From Schoenoplectus triqueter (taxonomy: Eukaryota > Streptophyta > Magnoliopsida > Poales > Cyperaceae): DNA of 49,477 nucleotides. Positions 10,488-20,800 of this stretch are shown in pieces. The notes beneath the pieces are model-generated. The model was given only the letters and a program-made list of their open reading frames with translations. It searched no databases and had not been told where the DNA came from. The stretch's first letter is position 1. Every line of letters begins with the position of its first letter. Both the position numbers and the translations under genes were made by a program. The stretch spans positions 1 through 49,477 of the forward strand of contig CAXKVV010001610.1 of the NCBI GenBank assembly GCA_964058805.1. Reading direction: 5' to 3'.

Positions 10488-11020
10488 TCTCTCGGCCTAA
10501 AGGCTCGCCAGGATCATCTGGGCCAGTGGCTCACGAGAGATGCTAATAGAGGCTTAGCATTATCCTTTGTTTGAAGCATGGCTCAAAGAAATCAGTAAAG
10601 AAAAACTAAGATGAAGTTAAATGCCAGTTCACATTTACAATTCCGACAATTCTTATTGATCAACCTTGCATTTACCTCGGCCTAAAGGCTCACCAGGAGT
10701 ACCTGGGCCAGTGGCACACGAGGCATGCTAAAGGTTGCCTTATATTGATGTTTGTGTAATTTCTGATCAACACAACTCAAGTCGAGAAGTTAACAAAAAT
10801 AGGAAAAATTAGTTAGATCAAGGTGCTAATTCCAGTTTAATAACATCCCTTGATCAATCCTATAATGGAAGACAAATTCAATTGTACTGACTGCAAGAAA
10901 AACGTTTGTATTAATGCCTAGACTTAAAAGAAATGAAAATTGAGTAATAAAATGATCGGTTCAAACCTAAAGGCTCACCAAACCGGCTGTTTGGGCCAAT
11001 GGTGCACTGAACAAGATCAT
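10488..11020 (-). ncRNA. Array of three covarying cloverleaf-like modules in the LTR leader
   Basis: Each module has a closing stem around three hairpins (plus-strand letters; the minus RNA folds likewise). Copy 1, 10488-10540: closing TCTCTCG/CGAGAGA, hairpins GCC/GGC, CCAG/CTGG, GCC/GGC. Copy 2, 10668-10728: GCAT/ATGC plus CCTCG/CGAGG, hairpins GCC/GGC, CCAGG/CCTGG, GCC/GGC. Copy 3, 10952-11020: ATGATC/GATCAT plus GTTCA/TGAAC, hairpins CC/GG, CCAAAC/GTTTGG, GCC/GGT (one G-T pair). The closing stem and middle hairpin change on both arms, while the TAAA loop and most of the TCA linker are kept. The array is 325-860 bp downstream of the LTR TATA box, so it should be in the 5' leader of the RNA. 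The other LTR holds the same modules at 27829-27881, 28009-28069 and 28293-28361. I do not know this structure. Confidence 0.65.
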
Positions 11021-11347
11021 CACATGATAAATTGATGAGAAAGAAAGGAGAAAGAAATGTTTTCATGCTCAAAACAACAAAGAAAACAGCAGAGCCCTCA
11101 TTATTCTATTAATTCCCTTTTTTTTAGTGCATAATAACAAACCTCCCTTGTAGCACAGATATACTCCTTCTTCACAAGATTAGGTTGATAATTCTTGTAA
11201 TATCAAGCTCTCTCCTAGGTCTCTCACTGTTAAAAGGGAATGTCTCTTTCTCTCTCCAGCCCCCTTATCAGAAAGAAGATAGGATTAGTGATTTTTGCTA
11301 GTGTATTATCTTGATTTTCCTCCTCTTTCTTTGCTGGCTGTCCAGGG

Positions 11348-11355
11348 TTTATATA
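11348..11355 (-). promoter_or_regulatory. TATA box of the 3' LTR
   Basis: The minus strand reads CTATATAAACCCTGG. The position is conserved with the outer LTR TATA box (5175-5183). The 5' LTR copy, which would drive the element, is at 28689-28696. The start site would be about 30 bp lower in coordinate. Confidence 0.65.
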
Positions 11356-12277
11356 GATGCAATTACACTCTAATTGTGGCTGGTTGTGTTTCCTTTTTAC
11401 ACAATCTGTGCCTTCTTGATCCCTCGGATTGCTGAGGTGGCGAAATACTGTTGCATCTAAACGAAATTGGATGGCTGAGATGCACTTGGGGTGTGTTTGT
11501 TGCTGCCATAGGTTGAGTTTCGGATCGATGACATGGCAATGAGATCTCAATTCACCCTCCCTTGCTCTTTGTTCTTCAAACACCAAGCGAATTTTACTGC
11601 AAAATCGGTCCAAGGTCTTGTGCACCCGTTCCACCATGAAATTCATATAGATAGGGGTCAATTCATGCCAGTAACTGCCTCAACGGAATCGTGGGACCCA
11701 CTTAAGCCTCCTTGAACCGCCAATTTATCCAATTATTCGCCAAATCATCCAATTGGATTTTAAACCCGAATCCCTTTCTCCTCTGATGCGAGTGACTTAC
11801 AGTGCACTAGATCGAAAATAAACTTTCCCAGCGTGTTCTCCTCATCAAGGGCTTTCCAACGGTATATTATTTGTCAAATTCCGTCACCGTTTGAGTGCTT
11901 TTCCATTTTCGGTTGCATTTTGTCGAAGAAAAATCGCCCCAGCAGAGAGGAGATGAACACAGCAGGGAAGAAGGGGTGATTTCTGTCCTGTGGGGCCCCG
12001 ACGTCAGTGAGAAGCACAAGGGAGGAGATGGTGCGGTTTCGGGTGGACTAGGTGCGTGTGGTCCGACCCCACATGTAAGGTTTAATGAGAGACAAACGTG
12101 ATACACCAAGTTCACCCACTTACTCATTTCTTTCAAACGGATTTCCAGCGCCAAAGCTCTTTTTTCTGTTTGGCAGCCCCAAGTTTGCACCCAGTTAACT
12201 CCTTAGCTCCAAGTTGCACCCTTAAAAGTCCCTTGATTGAATCTCAGCCTTTCAATTAGCCCTATTTTCTTTCTCCA

Positions 12278-14891
12278 ATTTATTTTAATAGATCCCTTCA
12301 TCCAAAAATTATGAAAATTTCACCAAAATTCTCCAAATTTATGATGATCATCCCTGTATTTTTATATTCCCATTTCACCCCTGTCTGCTTATGCTAAAAA
12401 TTCTATGATCAATAAAACTCTGTTTTATTCTTATAAAATCCCTATTTATCAGTTGTAGCTCAGTGTCTCTGCCAAATAAATTCTCCTTGCAGAAACCACC
12501 CTAACTAAATACCAATTAGACTTATATTGATATTCATTAGGGTTTGATTTGATCAAATGCTGACTACTTATCAGCAATTAATACAAATCTAGACTTGATC
12601 AGGTGGTTGCTCCCAGCTTTGGCACCTGATCAGTCTTGTGAAATTAACTTTCAATCCCTTAACATGAGGGTAATTTGGTCATAGAGCTGACTACTTATCA
12701 GCACTTGACACAAATTAAAGCATGGTTAGGTGGTTGCTCACAGCTTTGGCACCAGGTCAGCCTTGAAAGCAAAAATCACATTGGGATTTCTCATGATTGG
12801 TTGTATCAAAATACTGGCTTGGCATTGATACTATTCCATGTAGTACAGGGATTGTACTGCTTCAGCTCATAGGGTTTGATCTTGGCTTTCTCTCTTGTAT
12901 TTCTTCCTTCAACCTTTCAGGGGTAAACAAAGAGCCACCCACCAAAGCGGGTCCTGAAGAATTTGGCAATTTGAAGGGCCTGCTTTGGTGCACATATTCG
13001 ACACACCTCTCTCCTCCTCGGGTTCAGGCTAGACTTCGATAGATTTTCCTTTAATCAGATTCTTCTCATGAGCGCAACATGGTGGGGCCTGTCCTCTCAG
13101 CCTCTCGCTCGTGGGATAATGGTGCATGTACTCAGCCTCCTGCTGAGCTACCTGCTTCGGCCACTATGGGGATAGGTAAAGATAGCATCTCTCGGCTACC
13201 TTATTCGCCTTCTTTCTCTTTCTTTCACTGTTGGGGATGCTGATCGCCTGCTTTGCTATTTTCCCATCTCTTCTTTCGCAGTATGGGAGATTTTCATAAG
13301 CTCTTTACATTTTACACTCTCAATCTTAGTTGCAAAAGTGCCTAATGCAGCTGCTTTTATTTTCACATAGCATCTAAGTACAAAAATAGAAAAAGGGAAA
13401 ACTTTACAGCACCCTATTGCACTTATTCTATACATAGCTTCTCTTTATTTATTACAATACAGAACTAAAGTAACCGTGGTATTTTACGGATACCGAACCT
13501 GTCTGTATTGACCTCTAGGCCGGGTACAGAATAAACCCGTTTATCCCTTTATTACTGATGGATAAACTTACCAGTATCAATTGAATTATGGATGCAATTG
13601 ATAACACCATTTTGTGGATGCTTCTTGTATCTTTAATTGATATTTATTTTGTGGAAGCTCACCCACTCTCCCCTCATTTATGCACCGTTGCGTGCGGAAG
13701 TGGAAACTCACATTCACTCATCTCCACTCAATTTGTTTTGTGGGGGTACTACCCTCAAACATCCATCACGCATCCCTGCGAGACAGGCTTTCATCGGGTA
13801 GGTTCGCTCTCCATGACCTGAGTCACTTCTTTAAGCGAATTACTTTATTTGACACTAAATGTCGGGCAAAAGCATAAACCCTTAGTCTGACCCCTCCATG
13901 ACCTATTTTGGGATTAGAAACAGATCACCTCCTTGGGCGTGTGGTACTTTTGCGGATGAATGTACCCAACCTAGTTTTTTTTTTTTATATTTTAGCTACC
14001 CTCAAACATCCATCACGCATCCCTGCGAGACAGGCTTTCATCGGGTAGGTCCGCTCTCCATGACCTAAGTCACTTCTTTAAGCGAGCCGCTTTGTTTAAC
14101 ATGAAATGTCGGGTATAAGCGTAAACCCTTGATCTGACCCCTCCATGATATGTCGTGGGATTATGACACACCATTTCTTCGGGCGTGTGGTGCTTTTACG
14201 GATGAATGCACCCAACCTGGCTTTGTATAACACTCGTGGCGTCGGGGACAAAGGTGGCAACCCCTTATTGAAAGATTTTATTATTTTTTATTATCATTTT
14301 TTTTATGAGTAGAAAAATAGGTTTTTATTGTTTTACATATATATCCTTTTATTTTATTAGGAGAGAGCAGATTTTTGTTATTAGTGATACATGTTACTAG
14401 TAGTACGAGAGTTATTTATTTATATGCCCTCGGAAGCGACTATTTACTAGCCACCAATTTGCTCGACCTATCCCTTAGCTTGCGCCGCGGGCGACCAATA
14501 TGAGCAACTTTCGTCATTGGGCAACAGATAGTTTGAGGGACAAACTGCAAACCCTGCCCATTTTTGTGTTTATTCTGTATCAAATGGACAAACCCAGTGG
14601 TATTTGTATTGTGAGCCCAAACACCAAAGCTCTCGCCTTACATTCTCACGTGGTTTTGGCGTTGTATTCCCTTATTCTATTTTTTTATTTTGTTATAGGG
14701 CTAAATGTGTTTGTGTGGTTTTGGATTTTTGGATGCATTCTATTTACAAATGCACAAGTAGGGTTTTGGGATTTTTATGCAAAAGTGGAGGTTAGACATG
14801 GGTTCGTGTTTCGTGCATGTGTGTGTAAACGAACACTTATTCCCTCCTTATTTATTTACAATAGATACTACTCGGTTGGCCCCGCTCCGGG
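12278..14891 (-). other. 3' non-coding region of the inner element
   Basis: About 2.6 kb lies between the pol stop codon (14892-14894) and the 3' LTR. The LTR-proximal 600 bp matches the outer element. Further in, the two elements differ: the antisense PMD frame of the outer copy is absent, and a 247-bp tandem duplication (13751-14220) is present. A purine-rich GGATGAAGGGA on the minus strand, about 15-25 bp before the LTR, is the best polypurine tract candidate, but it is weak. No coding region is supported. Confidence 0.6.
13751..14220. repeat. Tandem duplication, two ~247-bp units
   Basis: The phrase ACCCTCAAACATCCATCACG begins at 13751 and again at 13998. Both units run through CATCCCTGCGAGACAGGC, GACCCCTCCATGA and CGGATGAATGxACCCAACCT, with scattered substitutions and a T-rich insertion at the end of unit 1. 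It is non-coding and inside the 3' region of the inner element. Confidence 0.85.
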
Positions 14892-17800
14892 CTATGTGTA
14901 GTACTTCTTCAGATATCGCCCATTAATCGGTGGCATGGGTCTTTCACCTTCATGGTCTATGAGTTGGTATGCGCCGCCCTCGTATACCTTCTCAATTACA
15001 TATGGCCCTTCCCAATTCGGAGAGAATTTCGGGCCGATGTGCCGGCCAATGATCGGCCTTTTAAGGACAAGAACAAGCTCTCCTTGTTGAAATGCCCTGA
15101 CTCGCGCCATCTTGTCATATGCCCTTGCCATTTTTGCCTGATATATCTCGAGGTTCTGCTGGGCTATCAGCCTCTTCTCGTCCATGGCATCCAACTCGTC
15201 CAGTCTAAGTTGTTGGCATTCGTCCATGGTCATATCATTTTGCATAGCCACCCGTAATGACGGTAATTCCACCTCAAGAGGGAGGACGGCTTCCACCCCA
15301 AAAGCCAGAGAATACGGGGTAGCTTGCGTAGGCGTTCGGTACGTGGTTCGATAAGCCCATAATGCCTCCTGTAGACGATTATCCCAGTCTCGTTGGTTGC
15401 CGTCCACGGTCTTTTTCATGATATTTATCAAGGTTTTGTTAAAAGGCTTCAGCCAGGCCGTTGGCTCTCGGGTTATAAATGGACGAGAATCTCCAATCGA
15501 TATTAAATTGCTCCGCCAGGGCATAGACTTTGGAGCTCTTGAAGGCTGTCCCGTTATCGGATATTATCCGTCGTGGGGTACCGAATCGGTAAAGGATGTG
15601 CGTCTTGAAGAATTTAACCACATCGGATGCTTTAACTTCTTTGAGTGGAACGGTCTCGGCCCATTTTGTAAAGTAATCTGTTGCTGCCAGGATGAACCGG
15701 TGACCTCTCGACGTAGGAGGGTCTATGGGCCCCACTATGTCTGTGCCCCACATATTAAATGGCCAGGATGCTACCGTGGGGTGCAACGGGTTTGGCGCTT
15801 GATGTATAAAAGGGCCGTGTATTTGGCACATGCGGCACTTCCTTGCATGCTCTTCACAATCAGCCACCATTGTGGGCCAATAATACCCCATTCGCTTGAT
15901 CTTTAGCTTCATTTTTGGCCCAGACTGATGTGCTCCGCATAGCCCGGAATGAACTTCTTTCATAACCTGCCCGGCTTCAGGCCCTGATACACACCTTAGC
16001 CATAACTGATCATAAGACCTACGGTATAACGTGTTGCCCACATACGCATACCGTAGTACCCGTTTTCTTAGTTGATCAGCGATTCTTTTATCTTTGGGGA
16101 GGGTGCCATGCCGGAAATATTCGATGAACGGCTGTCTCCAATCATCGTCTTCAGTTATCATTGCTTCTTGGCATTCTACTCTTTCTAACCCAGCATTTTC
16201 ATTACTCGCATCATCTGTTATTTGACACAATGATAATGGCCTCCTATTGCGGACGATGATGTGGATTTCCGGCTCTGTTGGTTCACCCAGCTCTTTGGCG
16301 AGTTTGGCCAACGCATCTGCTTCACCATTCACAGCCCTCGTGACCTTCTCGATGGACACGTATGGGATTTTCTTCATTAGTTCCATGGCCTTCTGGTGAT
16401 ATTGTATTAGCTTCGGCTTTAGGACCTTATATTCGCCAATTATTTGATTTATTATCAACTGTGAATCCCCAAAGATGCGCATAGCCTTGATTTTCAGCTC
16501 CAGTGATAGCTCTAGTCCGGCGATAAGTGCCTCATACTCTGCTTCATTATTTGTACATGGTTCAGTTAAAGCCAGAGAATGTCGTATTATCCCGCCTTCC
16601 GGGGTTACGAAGACTAGTCCTGCGCCAGCTCGCACAGTTGGGACTCCCGGGCCCGCGATTGGCTTGATTGAAGAAGCACCATCAAAGTACATCTCCCATA
16701 TAGGACTTCCTTCTTCAACATGTAGGGTTTCCTCATCAGGGAAGTCACATTTTAATGGGGAGTCATCTTGGATCGGGTGTGCAGCCAGGAAATCTGCTAG
16801 CGCCTGCCCCTTTATCGCCTTTTGCGGTGTATAGGTGATGTCGAATTCAGTGAGGATGATAGCCCACTTGGCCAGCCTCCCCGTCAGCATTGGCCGAGTC
16901 ATCAGATATTTGAGAGGGTCCACCTTGGATATTAAAATGATTTTATGGGCTAACATGTAGTGCCTCAATTTCTTCACCGCGAAGATTAGGGCTAGGCAAT
17001 GTTTCTCAATCGGTGAATACCCGTGTTCTGCCCCCACCATCATGCGACTTAAGTAATATAGCGCATTTTGATTACCATCCTGGTTTTCTTGGGCCAATAG
17101 GGCTCCCAAGGATCCATCCAGGGCGGTTGTATATAGGATGAGCTCCTTCCCGGGTATGGGCGCCGCCAACACTGGCGGGTTGAGTAGATAGGCCTTGATT
17201 TCTTCAAAGGCTCGCTGGCACTCGCCATCCCACTTAAACGGGATATTCTTTTTAGTTAGCCGGGTGAAGGGTTGGATTTTACCCGATAGATTGGCTATAA
17301 ACCGCCTGATGTACGCCAATTGCCCTTGCAAAGATCGCAATTGTTTTAAATTCTTTGGCGGGGATAGTTCGGTTATCGCTTTGATCTTGCCCGGGTCTAT
17401 CTCAATGCCCCTGTGGCGTACTACAAACCCTAGAAATTTACCAGATGATACCATGAATGCGCATTTCAACGGGTTTAGTTTGAGCGCATGTTCTCTTAGG
17501 CGGTTGAAAACGACCTCAAGATATTGGAGGTGTTCTTCATATGACATGGCCTTGATGACTAGGTCATCCACATAGCATTCTACAATCTTGTGGATCAGAT
17601 CGTCAAATATCTTCGTCATCGCCCGTTGGTAGGTGGCTCCTGCATTTTTGAGCCCAAACGACATGACTTTGTAACAATATATGCCAATCGGCGTGCGGAA
17701 TGCCGTATGCCTCTCATCTTCTGGCGCCATTTTAATTTGATTATAGCCCGCATAACCGTCCATGAAGGAGAAGACTTCATAGGAGGATGTATGGTCGATT

Positions 17801-20800
17801 ATGATTTCGGTTACTGGGAGCGGAAAATCATCTTTAGGGCACGCCTTGTTCAAGTCCCGAAAGTCCACGCAAATGCGGATCTGCCCATTTTTCTTTTTAA
17901 CCGGGACAATGCTAGCCACCCATTCTGGCGTTTCTTCTTCCCGTATGAAGCCGGCGTCGATGAGTTTCTTTGTCTCCTCCACGACCTTTTCTTCGAGTTC
18001 TATTCTCATTCGCCTCGGCGCTTGTTTAATCGGCTTGAAGGTTGGATCAATTTTTAAGTAATGGACCGCCACGTTGGGATCTAACCCAGGCATCTCTTTA
18101 TAATTCCAAGCGAAGCAGTCCATGTAGCTCCTAAGGAATGTCTTCAACCTGTCAGCCACCTCTTCCGGCAAAGACGCGCTTATGAAAGTTGGTCGTGGGT
18201 CTTCTTCTGTCCCCAAATTAATTTTCGCTAACTCATCGACCGTGTTAGGTTCCTTTTCTAGCTGCTTTAAAGCATTTTTCAGGACTGGGGTATTGTCCTC
18301 TTCTGTTTCATTATCTGGCATTTCAACAGAAGTCATGCAACAGCTTTCTTTCATACGGTACTCGTTGAGAGACCCCTCAAAACATGCTGCGTCATCGCAG
18401 TTATACCCTAACCCTCGGGTATATTTTATTTTGCCATCCAGGCCCAGGACCCTATTCTGGCCGCCATTCCAGAGTTCATCAAAGCGCTTGGCCTCGGCCT
18501 TGGATATGTCCCTCAGACATTTCGCCCTTTTTGCCAATTTATACAGCTCCTTTCCAAAGGGATGAGATGCAGCGTCATCGCTCGTTGCATTCTCTAATTC
18601 TTGTTCTATCACCCACTTCTTCCAAGTATTGTGATCAGGGTTCTTCAGAGACTGGGTTGAATCGCTCTGATAGAAAATTATGGCCTTATGGATGATAGTT
18701 TTCCCTTTGATGCGTTCCACCTTTGCCGGCACAACAAAGGTCTTTAGGGTTTGGATGTGGTTCACCTCCCTTGGTATAAGGTCTTTAAAATGCCTTTCGG
18801 GAACCACAGTAATCTCTAGCGCTGCCATCTCCTCTTCTATTTCAATATTCATGGCTGAGTTGGAGCGGTAGATTTCTTTGATCGGCTTTTGTCTCGCAAC
18901 CTTAGGTTTGCTAGGTACGGGAGTGTGCGAGATCGTATAAGCCACCCCTTTGCCTTTGCTATTCGAGTTGTGCGGAGCTGGGTCTTGTTGAAAGCTCTTC
19001 GGGAGTTGGATCGTCCCGTTCCTATGCCCTTCTTCTATTAGGTCTTTGAATACCCAACATTCTTCAATTGTATGGCCCAATATGCGATGATAAGGGCAGA
19101 ATTCGCCTTCACCGGCTCTTTCTATGTCTGCGGGTCTTTTACAGACGGGAAGTGTTAACCCACTCTTTAAGGCCTGCTCAAATATCCGAGCTGTTTTATT
19201 TTTCAGGAAAGAGTATGGTTTACTCTTTTTGACCTTGAGGGTTTGCATGACGGTCGGTTGCTTAGCTTTCGTTTCTTCCCCCTTTGATTCATCTACTATG
19301 ACAATTACCCGTTTGCCGCTATCGGGTGCTTGTCTTTCGGGGGTCCCGGAACGGGGTTCGCTCGTCACCTCCTTGAGTAGCTCGGAGTTATAGATCGCGG
19401 TTTGCAGGTTTTCAATCATTACCATGATTTCATTGTGTTGCGTCTTGATATCCTGCATCACTTCCCATTGTTCAGACACCTCTCTTCTATTATTTTCAAC
19501 TTGGTGCCTTATTTCATCGATCGCATTCCAGACGCGACCTTCGAAATTTTCCCGCCATGAGCGTTCGTCATTTATAGGCCTCGGCCTAACCGGGTTATCC
19601 CTTCCGCTACCGGGTCCCGTGTTGATCATATATGACTCCTCACTTTCATTGTCTGTCTCGGGCCCTTTATATGGCTTCTTGAGGATATGATAGATGATCT
19701 CTTCGTCAGATTCCTCTTCCCAGGGTTGACGATCATGGCCAGATTCTTCTCCCGAGGTGGTATCACCCGAGTTGTTAGAATCTTCGGAGTCTTCTCCTGA
19801 AGTTGCCTCTATGATCTGAATTTGAGGGGTGTTGGCAGGCTTAAAATTGAAAATGACCTCCTCTTCAGAATTACTCGCATTGATTTCGCTCGGTTTCATT
19901 TGGGCCTTATACGCAGCCACCTGTTTAAAGCGGGAGGTTACTTCTTCACCCGACTTTCTTCCGGGTCTTTGGGCTCGAGCACCTCGGGGTTTAATATTAA
20001 ATTTGACCTCTTCTTCTTCTCCGGACGAGGTATCAAATTTAGGGCCTCTGTTGAAGGGTTTCTGACCTGCTTTTGTTATTGGCCGGCTTGGCGCCACGGC
20101 GGATTTAGGCAGAAAATACTGGGCGTCATTGAACTTAATCTCATGCACCCCGAATGGCTTGACATCTCCGTCAATTCTCTTTTGCTTACCATTCTCAATA
20201 TATTTCAGGCATTGGTGCAGAGTAGAGGGTATGACCTGATTACTATGAAGCCACGGGCGACCCAGTAACGCCCGATAAGAGGTTTCAGCGTCAATGACAT
20301 AGAATTTAGTAGGCGCTTTTAGACTTCCGCATTGCAGGTTCAGAGTTATAGCTCCCAGGGCCTTTTGGGAGTTTTGATTGAAGCCATGAATAATCACCTT
20401 TTCATCAGATAAGTTTTTCACGTCCAAGGTGATGGTTTTTAGAGTTTTAAGCGGCATGATATTGATCGAAGACCCTGCGTCGACCAAGATGCGGCCAATC
20501 TTTTGCCCTCCACAATTTCCTGTGATGTACAGTGGGCGATTGTGGTCAACGGTGCCTATTAGGAGGTCGTCGTCCGTGAAATTTATACAGGCGGCCCGTT
20601 TGGCGGTGAATAGGGCTTCTTGTATATTTTGCTCTACGAAGTATGACTTGTACTTCTCGGGATCTTGCAAGGCCTGGATTAGTACCTCCCTTAGGTCTTG
20701 TGACATCATCAATGCGTCAAATATGCTTAATAGCGCTAGGATCTTACGCAGATGTGCCAACACATTATATTCTTCGCCCGTCGACCGGGTCTTTTCTGGG

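Larger units (their letters stand above)
6868..12277 (-). mobile_element. 3' LTR of the inner element (5.41 kb)
   Basis: It is nearly identical to 24406-29617. It is about 200 bp longer because it keeps a segment near 7945-8140 that the other copy lacks. In element orientation, U3 is about 12277-11320, the TATA box is at 11348-11355, and about 4.4 kb of R-U5 follows. R-U5 holds the cloverleaf array (10488-11020), a 1.3-kb AT-rich tract, the AAGAACATCTTGAC repeat array and the CAGATCGGTT repeat array. The many apparent ORFs come from these repeats and are not supported as genes. Confidence 0.93.

Noticed and set aside
10488..11020. tRNA genes (cloverleaf shape)
   Set aside because: Stems are too short, there is no T-arm GTTCGA or anticodon-arm pattern, and linkers do not fit a tRNA.
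11230..11661. 143-codon minus-strand ORF in both LTRs (also 28571-29002)
   Set aside because: It spans the TATA box and leader of the LTR and has no recognisable domain. Identity between copies is due to LTR duplication.
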